A DNA stretch of 64,000 nucleotides from Lachnospiraceae bacterium. Lineage in GTDB: Bacteria > Bacillota > Clostridia > Lachnospirales > Lachnospiraceae. Shown in pieces: positions 15,308 through 25,054 of the stretch. Positions within the stretch are counted from its first letter, which is position 1. Every line of letters begins with the position of its first letter. The notes under the pieces were generated by a model. That model ran no database searches. It was given only the letters and a program-made list of their open reading frames with translations, and had not been told where the DNA came from. The DNA lies in contig JAFXAZ010000016.1 in the NCBI GenBank assembly GCA_017521985.1, positions 1-64,000 on the forward strand, read 5' to 3'. Position numbers and translations under genes: made by a program.

Positions 15308-16243
15308 ATGAAGAAAAAAATCACAGCACTTTGTTTATGCTTGTGTATGTTAGCTATCGCTATCGTTGGCGGTACTATGGCATACTTTACTGATAAAGAT
15401 GCACAGACAAACACCTTTGCAGTTGGTGATGTTGAGATTGACTTGACAGAAATTGCAGCCGTTTATGATAAAGACGGCAACGAACTGGTTGGAAGAACCG
15501 TACAGACAGAAGATGGTGCTGTATATTCTAATCTTATGCCGACAAACGTAATCACTAAGAAGCCTACTGTAACAAATACCGGTAGTAATTCAGCATATGT
15601 TCGTGTGGCTGTTTTTGTAAATAACTATCAGGATATTTATAATGCAATTGACAACGTATACGAAGCAAAAGGCGATGAGATTTATCAGGCTAAGTATGAC
15701 GAAGTTTTTGATGGTTGGGGCATTGCTGTAAGCATGGAAAAACGTAACGCCACAGGTACAAAGGATATGGCCGGCAGAATGTTAGCAAGTGATTCTGCAC
15801 TTACCGGTACTGGTGAAGTTTTATACATCGACTCTGCAAACCGCAATAGTGTAAAAACAGGTGTATTCAGTCATCAGAACTGGTTTACCAGTGATGTAGA
15901 AAAGGATGTAATTGCAAATAATGCAAAGAAATATGTTCTTGAAAATGGTAAGTCTTATGCAGACGGCTATTATAGCAAGATTTTAAATGAGCGCGAACGT
16001 ATTTATGTTTATTACTTTAAGTTAGATGCAGGCGAATCCATGACATTATTCAATGGCTTGAAGGTTCCTGCTGATTTCGATAATAATGCAGTTGGTTCCG
16101 ATGGCACTCCTATCAATCAGATGGCTATGTTTGATGGCTTAACAATCGACATCAAAGCAGATGCTATTCAGGTAGAAGGATTTGATTCTCCTGAGGCTGC
16201 ATTTGAAGCATTGGAAGCAGCACATCCATTAACAAGAGATTAA
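15308..16243 (+). CDS. TasA/camelysin-like surface protein 3 with SipW-type leader
   Basis: At 311 residues this is the largest of the simple subunits. The leader is ITALCLCLCMLAIAIVGG followed by the signature TMAYFTDKDAQTNTFAVGDV. The mature beta-rich domain contains TNTGSNSAYVRVAVFV, the usual core strand of the fold, and ends KADAIQVEGF-DSPEAAFEAL. It lies 21 bp after subunit 2. A 172-bp gap with two hairpins follows, so genes 13.8-16.2 kb may be expressed at a different level from those downstream. Confidence 0.85.
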   Translation: MKKKITALCLCLCMLAIAIVGGTMAYFTDKDAQTNTFAVGDVEIDLTEIAAVYDKDGNELVGRTVQTEDGAVYSNLMPTNVITKKPTVTNTGSNSAYVRVAVFVNNYQDIYNAIDNVYEAKGDEIYQAKYDEVFDGWGIAVSMEKRNATGTKDMAGRMLASDSALTGTGEVLYIDSANRNSVKTGVFSHQNWFTSDVEKDVIANNAKKYVLENGKSYADGYYSKILNERERIYVYYFKLDAGESMTLFNGLKVPADFDNNAVGSDGTPINQMAMFDGLTIDIKADAIQVEGFDSPEAAFEALEAAHPLTRD

Positions 16244-16269
16244 CAAGATAATTACTATTTACATACCCC

Positions 16270-16339
16270 GCGCCCATCAGGGCGCAGGGCATACAAGGAT
16301 ACCTCAATTTTGTCATTGGGATGCCCTTGTATGTCCTGC
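16270..16339 (+). promoter_or_regulatory. Double stem-loop in the middle of the surface operon
   Basis: A first hairpin GCGCCC-ATCA-GGGCGC lies at 16270-16285. It runs directly into a longer stem: GCAGG at 16284-16288, then CATACAAGG at 16290-16298, paired with CCTTGTATG (16325-16333) and CCTGC. No T-run follows, so it is not a classic terminator. It may be an RNA processing or 3'-stabilising structure that lets the first three subunits accumulate in excess. Confidence 0.5.
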
Positions 16340-16421
16340 ACGTAGTTAGGATGTTAAAAAGGAACTTTAATTTTATCCAAAAAAGGATGTTTTGTATAAG
16401 TGAAAAAGGAGAATTGTGCCT

Positions 16422-17000
16422 ATGAAAAAAGTGTTTGCGATTTCAGTGATTGCAATATGTTTGTCACTGTTGGCATCGGTGACGACCGCGTATTTTACTG
16501 ATCAGGGAACGGCGCGAAATGTGATTACTGCAGGTGCGGTAAAGGTTACTGTGGTGGAACAGCAGGAAACGGCAGGTGGTTTGGTGGATTATCCGACCGA
16601 TAAAATTACTATTATGCCGGGAACTACGGTCAGCAAGACTGTGTCTGTGCGTGCCGAAGAGGCAGACGCCTACGTGCGTATGAAATATGAAATTACTGTT
16701 TGGGATGCTGAGGGCAAGGAAATGGAGCTCGACGAGCAAACGTTAGCCTCCATTGTAGGCATTACCCCGGATGATGAGCATTGGATTCAAAAGGATGGTT
16801 GGTGGTATTTTATCGAAGCGCTTGTGGGTGGTAAAACTACGGAACCCCTCTTTACAGAGGTGGTATTTTCCGGTCCGAAAATGACCAACGAGTACCAAAA
16901 GTGTACGGTAGAAATACATATTACCGCGGAAGCGGTGCAGGCAGCCAACAACGGCAAAACCGTGTGGGAAGCCGCAGGCTGGTCGGAAGAAGGGAGGTAA
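16422..17000 (+). CDS. TasA-like surface protein 4 with SipW-type leader
   Basis: This 192-residue protein has a leader FAISVIAICLSLLAS followed by VTTAYFTDQGTARNVITAGAV, the SipW-type pattern. The mature domain has DAYVRMKYEITVWD, the conserved core strand, and ends ITAEAVQAANNGKTVWEA. I used ATG 16422 because the AAAGGAGAATT site is about 10 bp upstream; the GTG at 16416 is too close. It sits 6 bp before the giant protein gene and may act as its assembly partner. Confidence 0.8.
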   Translation: MKKVFAISVIAICLSLLASVTTAYFTDQGTARNVITAGAVKVTVVEQQETAGGLVDYPTDKITIMPGTTVSKTVSVRAEEADAYVRMKYEITVWDAEGKEMELDEQTLASIVGITPDDEHWIQKDGWWYFIEALVGGKTTEPLFTEVVFSGPKMTNEYQKCTVEIHITAEAVQAANNGKTVWEAAGWSEEGR

Positions 17001-17006
17001 CGCATT

Positions 17007-20000
17007 ATGAAAAAAAGAATACTTGCAGTTGTGTTGGCCTTCCTGATGGTTGTGGGGATGCTGCCGACGAATGTGTATACCTCTTATGCAGAGGAGGTGG
17101 TGGCGGAAAGCACAGAGAGTACTGAAACCAATGTTTGGGATGTGGTAGGAGAGCTTTCCGAGGTGTGCCTGATTGGTTTTTTGGATAAAAGTAACGAAAA
17201 TATAATTTTCTACAATAATGGTACTGCTCGCGAAGAAAAAGAAATTGCAGCTGCGGAATGTCCTGATTACTTAATTCTAAAACAAAGTTATACACACTTG
17301 GAAAGCGGAGAGGCAGTTATATATCAGGTGGATTCTGCGGATGATGAGTTTTATTTTGGTGCCTTGTCTCAAAATCCCTTTGTAGAAGCAAAATATTTTT
17401 CTACAGTTGTAGAAGCAGAGGAACTGTATGCGACGTTGGTTAGCGATGGAGAGATTACTTTGTACAAAGACCTTACTTCTGCTACAGACACAACTTTTGT
17501 CGCAGCTTCCGAATTGACAGGAGAATATGTGGTTGCAGATTTTTGCTATGATGCTTCTTTATATGGTTGGTTTATAAAGCTGACAGCAGATGAAAACTGG
17601 CCTGAAAACGCAGAAGGTTATGCGTGGGTAAACTGTGCTCAAGTGGCTGGATTGTCACAGACTGCAACGCAGATTCCGGAAGAGCCGGAAAAGTGTCCTG
17701 TTTGCGGTAAAGAGGATTGTACCACCGAGCATGTGAAGTGTGAAGGCTGTGGTGAATACGATTGTGTTAAGATTCACTTTTATTGTGAATTGTGTAAAAA
17801 GCATGATTGTGGTCAGGCGCACATTTTCTGCACTGTTTGTAAGGAATATGATTGTGGTAAAACACATTATTATTGTAGTAGCTGCGGTGAATATGACTGT
17901 GGCGAGGAGCATGAAGACGAGTATAAACCTGATACCGCTCCCGTAATCCCTGATACTCCGACGTTGACTGATGGAGCGGATGTATCCCTTGTGGACGAAT
18001 ACGGTGATTCCATAACAGATAGCTTTGTTCTGTACGAAGGCATGAAATCCAGCCTGAGTGCATGGACGGAGCTGGAGGGAGAAGTATCCTACCAGTGGCA
18101 GGTTTGTTATAACAACTCCCAAATGCTTTGGGTGGATATTTATGGTCAGACAGGCAAAGGCATCCTTGTGTCTCCTGCTATGTTCCTAAGTATTATCGAC
18201 TATCAGGCAGTTACCTATCTGCGCTGTGTTGTTACCAACGGCAGCGAGACACAGGTTAGCGAACCCATCTCCATTGTTGTGGATGAGATGATTCCCCAGC
18301 AGAGTGTTGCTATGTTTAGCGCCCGCAGCGGTGACAGTGGTGAAGAAAACCAGACCCAAGCCACAAACGAGGGGACTTCGTTCTCTATCAAGATTTATTT
18401 CGAGTTTGAAGACGGAGAGGAAGCAGCGACTCCCTATGTAGCGAGTCTTTCTGAGGGACAGAACTGGATTTTGGATGTTCCGTGTCCTGCAATTGCTGGT
18501 TATGCGCCCTATTACCTTGGTGTCATTACAGAGCGCATTACCGATACTATTACCGATATTCAGGGGGATGTCACCTATACAGTGACTTATCTTCCCGACT
18601 ATGTGGATTTTAAGGTCAACCATTACTGGCAGGAAATTGCAACAAATGAGTATACAATACATGAGGTTGAGACTATCAGCGGTTTCAAGACTGAGATGCA
18701 GGTGGGCGAAGGCCTGAAGAAGACCTACGAGGGCTTTGACGCACTGGACTACGACACGGAAATTACCGTGGCAGCTGACGGCAGTACCGAAGTCAATATT
18801 TACTATGATCGAGGGTATTTTATCGTTGCATTGGATCTGAACGGCGGCTATGGCGCTGAGCCTATTTATGCTCGGTATGGTACGCCTGTTAAGTCGATTA
18901 TTTCGACTCCTCAGCGTACCGGTTACACGTTCACTGCTTGGGATCCGGCTCTGCCAGACGAAGTTCCTGCATACAATTCATCATATACGGCACAGTGGAC
19001 CAAGGCTGCCACAAACTTCGTAGTTGCTTTTTGGTATGAAAATGCCAACGATGAAAATTATACTTTTGTAGGTAGTGTGCAGCAGACTGCCACCACTGAC
19101 TCCAAGGTCAATGGTGCGGATTACAAGAATGCTGATTTTGGCGATAACCGTGACGATGAACATTTTACTTATGAAAAGGCAGATACCGATGTGGAGATTG
19201 TCGCGGACGGCAGCTCCGTGGTCAACGTGTATTTTAGCAGAAATACCTACAAGCTGACCTATATGGAATTTGTCTGCCCTCATGTGAAATATAGTCAGCA
19301 CACGTCGGCATGCTGTTCTTTGACGGCGCATACTCATCCGAATGCTGCGTGTTGTACAATTACAGAACATACACAGCATGTAATAGACTGTATTTCTAAC
19401 AGAGGTAACAAAGTAACAAATAGCGGTAATGTGAGCGAATTGAATGCAAATACTCCTAATGCTACAAATGGATCATGGGGATATTTTGAAGTTAAGTTAG
19501 GTAATTGGGTTTTAGATACATATTATTGTGTTTACTGGGGCGGAACGTGGTATCATCTATCTGGTACTGATACACAAATAGAGTGGAATTGCTCGGGTTT
19601 ACATACCCATGGAACATCTAGCTGCAATTCAAACAAGTGTTCGGTTGGCTATACTCACACACATGGTTCTGGCTGTAACACCAGTAACTGTGCCCACAAA
19701 AACTGGAACTATGACGGTGCGGACGGTTATTTCTGGTGTCCTTGTATTCAGAGAGATAGCGAGGGTAGGTATGTAGCCGATGACCCAATCAGAACAAATC
19801 CGGCTAACTGGGTTATCTGTGAGGATAAGGACGGGAACGATGCACAGTATACTGTGAAATATCAGCAGGACGTCAGCGCGATTCATGCTTCAATGCCAGC
19901 ATATCGCTGGGGTCCTGGACCCGGCAGTGGATTGCCGGCTTCGGAAGGACCTTATGGTTCTGGTGCTGCTGTTGGCACATTTTCGTCCATGAACGGCTGT

Positions 20001-23000
20001 GACGTAACCTTCTATCGCAGTTCCTATGGTTCTGTAAAATACACGTTCTATTTCCTTTTGGAAACGGCCGATGGAAAACCAACAAGCATCAGCATCGAGT
20101 ACAATGGCAAACATTTTGAAAAGAGTTCAATTCCATTTACTCCTGCAATGGGTGCGGTTGGCTATAAAGGTGACTACCAGGCTGGCCGACCTTTTGGCTT
20201 TGATGATTTTGAAGCGTGGGCCGTTGATGACAACGGAACGCATTTGAAACAGTTGCCATCACCCAACGGGTCTTTTGGCGGTAGCACGTATACAAAGTAT
20301 TATTTCTACTATAAGCGCACAGAACATACACTGACCTACTTCAATGGAAGTACCAAGCTGGCGACCCGGACCATGAAGTTCGAGGAACCACTGACTGAAA
20401 CCTACAACCTACAGAATCTGACTATGACTTCTCCTTATGGCAGCGGTTACTATTTTGAGGGCTGGTACATGGATGCTGATTGTGTTGTCAAGGCAAAGTT
20501 CGATGGCTCTGAAAAGATGTCTCAGGGAGGCATGGCGTTGTATGCAAAATGGGCTCCGGTTCAACACACAGTCAGAACCTATCTGACCAAGGATGATGTG
20601 GGCACTGTTTCGAAAGCACTACACACATATCAGGTGCTTCACGGCAATGTTTATTCCGGCAGTGTGGAAACGCCTATCAACAGCAGTCTGACCTTCGTAA
20701 GTTGGTTCTATGAGGAGGACGGTGTAGAGAAAGCCTATAACTTCTCACTACCTGTTTACAAGGATATGGATCTATATGCCAAGTGGACTAGTGATACCAT
20801 GGTAACCGGCTGGGTTTACTATAAGGATACCAATGGCAATACTATTGGCGAGCCAAGCCAGATTCGCGGCACAGTAGGCGCAACAAAGACCTACGCGGCC
20901 AAAATCGGTACCGAGCTGAATGACGGCTACACCTCCGGCTATTATCCAAACGAGGTTAGCCACAACGTTCTTTTTTCAGCCAACGAAAATCAGAACACTT
21001 ATACTTTTGTGTACACAGAGATGGAAGAAGTATCCTATACTATTTTCTTTATTGATAAGGATACGGGAGATGCGGTTTCTGCTCCAATTTCTGGAACCAC
21101 AAAAGGCGCAAAGATTGAAGTAAACCTTCAAGAACTGGAAGGTTATAGTCCAAAAGCGAATTATGTGGCAGATGCCAACAAAAAGACATTTGTTTTGTCA
21201 TCTGACGAAACTTTGAATAAATTTTATTTTTACTATACTTATGACGAAGAGAATGCTACGGTTCAGATAGAGCACTATATTCAGAATACCTCCGGTAGTG
21301 GCTATTCTCATTATTACACGGAACCTACAACCAAAGTGGAAATCGGTACTATTGTGACAGCCGAGGACATTGCAATCACTGGCTTTACCTATAATGCAGA
21401 AGCTAGCTACAACGGACAGGAACTAACCAGCGATGGTCTGATTCTGAAGTTATATTATGACCGCAATTCCTATTCCTATACGTTCCATTTTGTGTATAAG
21501 AATGAAAAAGGTGAGGATGTGGAGTTTGCCGATTCTGCTGTTACCGGAATGGGTCTGTATGGTGTTACAGTTAGCCAGGCGGCAAAAAGCTTCCCGGGAT
21601 ATAAATTAACTTCCGCAGGCAGTCAGACCATTACTATAGGTACAGAAACCAGTAGTAATGAACGTACTTTCTATTATGAAGAAGACACTGTTACGATCTA
21701 CTATCAGGTTGGAGCGGTAAAAGGTGGTGCGGTTGAGCCCGACAGCGAGAGTATCAAGGCGGTCAGCGAAAGTGCAAGCGGTTCTAGTGCAACAGTGAGC
21801 AGCACGGACTATGTGTTTACAGGATGGTATACGGACTACGCCTGCACGGAAGCAGACCGCGTATCCACTGATGCTGCGTTCAAACCTGAACAGGTGGATG
21901 GTGTCTGGGTTGCAGACTATTACTATGCTGGCTTTGAAGAAGCAAAAGTGACCATTCATTATTTGGTGGAAATGCCTGAAGGGGCAACAGAAGAATCAAC
22001 CTTGACTAAAACTTCAGAGCAGGTTTCTACTCTATCCGGCAAAGCTGTCGGTAGCGCTGTAGATACTATTCCGGATGGCTATGCGTTTGCAGGCTGGTAT
22101 GATGCAGACGGTAACGAATTGAGTACTTCCGAAAACTTCATTCCAACTAGACCTAATGAGAAATGGGTGGATGAAACTACTTATATTGCGAAGTTTATCG
22201 AGAAGAAATCAACTATCAGTTATGCAGCAGTGGGCCATGGTATCATTTCCCCTGCTACCGAGGAAGTGGATATGATGACTGGCGAAGCAGTCGGCGCTAC
22301 TGCCACGCCAACTGAGAATATTAGCACATTTGTTGGCTGGTATGATAATGAGGACTGCACAGGAACTGCACTGAGCACCGAGACCACATTCGAGCCCGCT
22401 ATACCTGATGGTGGCTGGGCTGAAAATAACACCTACTATGCTAAGTTTGAAAATATAAACTATACTATTACCTTTGAGGGAAAAGAAGGTGAACCCGAAA
22501 TAAGTTTGGATTCCATGACTTACTTTTATGGTCAAACAGTAACCCTACCTGAAGTCACGAATGGGGTATATATTCTGACTTGGAAGGTCAAGGAGAATTC
22601 TGGAGACTGGGTAAAGGATACGAAGGTAACAAATGGTCTTGTGAATCACTACGGTAATGTTACCTTGGTAGCCAACTGGACGGTCAATGTGATTTGGCTT
22701 GATTGGGATATTAATATTCTTGAACCTGCTGAAGACGATATTCTGTGGACATTGGAAGATGTAGCATATGGTACAGAACACAGCTGGGATGGTCGGCCTA
22801 GCGATAGACCTGCAGATCTTCAGTATACCTATACCTGGACGGGGTGGGAGACCATGGATATCAGTGCAATTTTATCTACGGGTTACATTGTATACCAACC
22901 TACCTATGACATTACTATTAACAAGTACACTGTTACATTCTACGATGAGGATGGTGCTACTGTCCTCGAAAGCAAGGAATGGAACTATGGCGAGACACCT

Positions 23001-23792
23001 TGTTATGATGCCGACCCTACTATCGAAGGAGTGCAGACACCAATAAAATATGAGGATGAAAACGGAAAGTATACTTTTGCGGGCTGGGAACCTGAGATAG
23101 TTACGGTAACAGGTAATACAACTTATAAAGCAATTTATACTACAGAAACAAAGGTTACTATTACCTATGTAGCAGAAAATGGAGGTGCTGTTAAGCTGAC
23201 GAATACGGACGATACTGCATGGAGCAACCAAACTAATGAAAAAGTTCTTGTGAGCACTGGAACAGCAAATGGTGCCCAGGCGAAACCTAATGCAGGGTAC
23301 AAATTTGTGGGCTGGTACTTAGAGGGTACAAAGGTATCCGATGATGCACAGTGTGTTCCTCAGAAGAGTAATGACGAATTGTATACATCAGCAACCTACA
23401 CAGCCAAGTTTGAATTGGCACTTGTAGATTTGAAGGTAACTGCAGGCGGTGAAGATGATAACCAAAGCTATATCTTTAATGTGTCTGGTACCCCTTCAGA
23501 TGGTTCGACTTTTACTACGATGAGTGTAGTACTTAACAAAGAAAATAATTTTAAGATTGTTATTAAAGATGTACCGGTCGGAGTTTATAAAGTTGAAGAG
23601 GTCAATGAATGGAGTTGGAGAGAAACAATACTCAGTCTTATAAATAGCAGTGGGCAGACTGTCAACTATAAGGAAGTACTTTTGAGTGAAAGTAGGGAAG
23701 TTTCATTTGACTTCAAAAGTGTAGATAATAATTACTGGCTAAGTGGCTATAGCTACGGCATATGGCTTAAGAAAGGAGGCGGCAATCGATGA
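17007..23792 (+). CDS. Giant secreted protein with zinc-finger-like repeats and InlB/MucBP-like beta repeats
   Basis: This 2261-residue protein has a standard Sec signal peptide (cleavage expected after TSYA, residue 28), not the SipW pattern. Residues about 230-301 hold five consecutive 15-residue units C-x2-C-x4-C-x3-H, for example CPVCGKEDCTTEH. Further His/Cys-rich stretches lie about 756-790 and 862-913. The rest is mostly beta-repeat modules. Listeria-Bacteroides/InlB-B-like units (GYTFTAWDPALP near 640; FEGWYMDADC near 1150; several AGWYDADGNE-type units 1600-1815) alternate with MucBP-like units (VNHYWQE near 538; IEHYIQNTSGSGY near 1420). A prealbumin-like C-terminal domain (about 2135-2261) contains VPVGVYKVEEV. 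There is no LPXTG or C-terminal membrane helix. Likely an adhesin or stalk held by the fibre subunits around it. Confidence 0.75.
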   Translation: MKKRILAVVLAFLMVVGMLPTNVYTSYAEEVVAESTESTETNVWDVVGELSEVCLIGFLDKSNENIIFYNNGTAREEKEIAAAECPDYLILKQSYTHLESGEAVIYQVDSADDEFYFGALSQNPFVEAKYFSTVVEAEELYATLVSDGEITLYKDLTSATDTTFVAASELTGEYVVADFCYDASLYGWFIKLTADENWPENAEGYAWVNCAQVAGLSQTATQIPEEPEKCPVCGKEDCTTEHVKCEGCGEYDCVKIHFYCELCKKHDCGQAHIFCTVCKEYDCGKTHYYCSSCGEYDCGEEHEDEYKPDTAPVIPDTPTLTDGADVSLVDEYGDSITDSFVLYEGMKSSLSAWTELEGEVSYQWQVCYNNSQMLWVDIYGQTGKGILVSPAMFLSIIDYQAVTYLRCVVTNGSETQVSEPISIVVDEMIPQQSVAMFSARSGDSGEENQTQATNEGTSFSIKIYFEFEDGEEAATPYVASLSEGQNWILDVPCPAIAGYAPYYLGVITERITDTITDIQGDVTYTVTYLPDYVDFKVNHYWQEIATNEYTIHEVETISGFKTEMQVGEGLKKTYEGFDALDYDTEITVAADGSTEVNIYYDRGYFIVALDLNGGYGAEPIYARYGTPVKSIISTPQRTGYTFTAWDPALPDEVPAYNSSYTAQWTKAATNFVVAFWYENANDENYTFVGSVQQTATTDSKVNGADYKNADFGDNRDDEHFTYEKADTDVEIVADGSSVVNVYFSRNTYKLTYMEFVCPHVKYSQHTSACCSLTAHTHPNAACCTITEHTQHVIDCISNRGNKVTNSGNVSELNANTPNATNGSWGYFEVKLGNWVLDTYYCVYWGGTWYHLSGTDTQIEWNCSGLHTHGTSSCNSNKCSVGYTHTHGSGCNTSNCAHKNWNYDGADGYFWCPCIQRDSEGRYVADDPIRTNPANWVICEDKDGNDAQYTVKYQQDVSAIHASMPAYRWGPGPGSGLPASEGPYGSGAAVGTFSSMNGCDVTFYRSSYGSVKYTFYFLLETADGKPTSISIEYNGKHFEKSSIPFTPAMGAVGYKGDYQAGRPFGFDDFEAWAVDDNGTHLKQLPSPNGSFGGSTYTKYYFYYKRTEHTLTYFNGSTKLATRTMKFEEPLTETYNLQNLTMTSPYGSGYYFEGWYMDADCVVKAKFDGSEKMSQGGMALYAKWAPVQHTVRTYLTKDDVGTVSKALHTYQVLHGNVYSGSVETPINSSLTFVSWFYEEDGVEKAYNFSLPVYKDMDLYAKWTSDTMVTGWVYYKDTNGNTIGEPSQIRGTVGATKTYAAKIGTELNDGYTSGYYPNEVSHNVLFSANENQNTYTFVYTEMEEVSYTIFFIDKDTGDAVSAPISGTTKGAKIEVNLQELEGYSPKANYVADANKKTFVLSSDETLNKFYFYYTYDEENATVQIEHYIQNTSGSGYSHYYTEPTTKVEIGTIVTAEDIAITGFTYNAEASYNGQELTSDGLILKLYYDRNSYSYTFHFVYKNEKGEDVEFADSAVTGMGLYGVTVSQAAKSFPGYKLTSAGSQTITIGTETSSNERTFYYEEDTVTIYYQVGAVKGGAVEPDSESIKAVSESASGSSATVSSTDYVFTGWYTDYACTEADRVSTDAAFKPEQVDGVWVADYYYAGFEEAKVTIHYLVEMPEGATEESTLTKTSEQVSTLSGKAVGSAVDTIPDGYAFAGWYDADGNELSTSENFIPTRPNEKWVDETTYIAKFIEKKSTISYAAVGHGIISPATEEVDMMTGEAVGATATPTENISTFVGWYDNEDCTGTALSTETTFEPAIPDGGWAENNTYYAKFENINYTITFEGKEGEPEISLDSMTYFYGQTVTLPEVTNGVYILTWKVKENSGDWVKDTKVTNGLVNHYGNVTLVANWTVNVIWLDWDINILEPAEDDILWTLEDVAYGTEHSWDGRPSDRPADLQYTYTWTGWETMDISAILSTGYIVYQPTYDITINKYTVTFYDEDGATVLESKEWNYGETPCYDADPTIEGVQTPIKYEDENGKYTFAGWEPEIVTVTGNTTYKAIYTTETKVTITYVAENGGAVKLTNTDDTAWSNQTNEKVLVSTGTANGAQAKPNAGYKFVGWYLEGTKVSDDAQCVPQKSNDELYTSATYTAKFELALVDLKVTAGGEDDNQSYIFNVSGTPSDGSTFTTMSVVLNKENNFKIVIKDVPVGVYKVEEVNEWSWRETILSLINSSGQTVNYKEVLLSESREVSFDFKSVDNNYWLSGYSYGIWLKKGGGNR

Positions 23793-24361
23793 ATAGAAAA
23801 AAACAATGGAGTTTGCTACTAAGCATCGTGCTGCTTCTGACAGCCGTTGCAGGCGGAACACTGGCATTTATTGCGGTGAAAACAGCCTCTGTGCAAAATC
23901 AGTTTGAGAGTGCGTATGTTTCTTGTCAGGTCAATGTGAATGATGATAATTCCATTGATGTGACCAATACCAGTAATGTGGATGCCTATATTCGTGCAGC
24001 GATTGTTGTGAATTGGGTGGATGAGAATGGAAATGTGCGTGGGATTGCACCGGTGGAAGGAGAAGGTAAGGACTATACATTGGTAATTAACAATACGACT
24101 TGGGAGAAAGATACTGCTACAGGGTTTTATTATTACATAAATAAGGTAGCACCTTATAATGAAAGTAATAATGATACTACGGACAATCTTATTAATGACA
24201 TTTCTGAAACACTTACCCCTCCATCCGGCTACACCCTCAGCGTCGAAGTCATTGCCGAAGCCATCCAGGCGGACGGCGTGAAAATTAACGATGATGGTAC
24301 TACCACTCCAGCATACCAGGATGCCTGGGGAATTGAGATTCTCGGCAATCCCAGCAATTAA
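23789..24361 (+). CDS. TasA-like surface protein 5 with SipW-type leader
   Basis: This 190-residue protein overlaps the giant gene by four bases (ATGA), implying coupled translation. The leader is LLLSIVLLLTAVAGG followed by TLAFIAVKTASVQNQFESAY, a slightly diverged SipW motif. The mature domain has VDAYIRAAIVVNW and ends SVEVIAEAIQADGVK ... YQDAWGI, as in its paralogues. It is probably a minor subunit that binds or caps the giant protein. Confidence 0.8.
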   Translation: MNRKKQWSLLLSIVLLLTAVAGGTLAFIAVKTASVQNQFESAYVSCQVNVNDDNSIDVTNTSNVDAYIRAAIVVNWVDENGNVRGIAPVEGEGKDYTLVINNTTWEKDTATGFYYYINKVAPYNESNNDTTDNLINDISETLTPPSGYTLSVEVIAEAIQADGVKINDDGTTTPAYQDAWGIEILGNPSN

Positions 24362-24373
24362 GGAGGTGCATCT

Positions 24374-25054
24374 ATGAACTTTACAGCAAAAATTTGCACA
24401 TTCCTTATGTGTGTATGCTTAGGGCTTTGCATGAACGTGGCAACAGTGACCGCAGGAGTGGTTTTTTACGATGGCAATTCTCAGGAGTTTATTTTTGCTC
24501 CGGGAAGCAAGGAGTCTCCGACGAACTTGTTTGCCAACCTTCAGAGTGTGATGCCTGGGGATAGCCTGACGGAGCAGATTGTAATTAAAAATTTGAGCAG
24601 CAACCACATGGATGTTGAGGTGTACCTGCGTTCCAAGGGAGCGCAGGAGGGTACGGACTTTTTGTCCCAGTTGAAACTGACGGTAAAGCAGACCGACAAT
24701 TCTGTGCTTTTTGAGGCACCTGCAAATGAGGCGGCACAGTTAAGCGATTGGGTGCACCTTGGTACGGTGTACGCCGGCGGGGAAATCACGTTGGATGTCA
24801 CGTTGGAAGTACTGATTACTATGGGGAATGAGTATCAGAAGAGCAGTGGTTATATTGACTGGGAATTTCGAATCGACGAGGTTCCGGAAGAAGAGGAGGA
24901 TGATACGTCTCCAATACCTCAGCCGGACTCCATAATACCGGGTGGTGCAGGCACCGGGGATAATGCTCATATTGGACGATATATCGTTTTACTGCTGGCT
25001 TGCAGTGTGTTATTCTTTAAACACACAAAAAAGCAAAATGGGGAAACAAAATGA
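24374..25054 (+). CDS. Membrane-tailed TasA-fold protein with degenerate sorting signal
   Basis: This 226-residue protein has a short leader ending TVTAGVVF and a TasA/camelysin-type domain (SVMPGDSLTEQIVIKNLSS ... VEVYLRSKGAQEG). A Pro/Glu/Asp-rich linker follows. The C-terminus has GTGDN, a hydrophobic helix (YIVLLLACSVLFF) and the basic tail KHTKKQ. The order motif-helix-basic tail is that of sortase substrates, and homologues at the end of such operons often carry a sortase motif ending in TGD. Here the Leu/Pro part of the motif is missing, so the protein may stay in the membrane. It is the likely base of the fibre, last structural gene of the operon, with a strong AAGGAGG site. Confidence 0.7.
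   Translation: MNFTAKICTFLMCVCLGLCMNVATVTAGVVFYDGNSQEFIFAPGSKESPTNLFANLQSVMPGDSLTEQIVIKNLSSNHMDVEVYLRSKGAQEGTDFLSQLKLTVKQTDNSVLFEAPANEAAQLSDWVHLGTVYAGGEITLDVTLEVLITMGNEYQKSSGYIDWEFRIDEVPEEEEDDTSPIPQPDSIIPGGAGTGDNAHIGRYIVLLLACSVLFFKHTKKQNGETK

Noticed and set aside
17655-18122. Minus-strand gene within the giant gene
   Set aside because: A shadow frame produced by the repeated CxxC codons; no ribosome site or domain.
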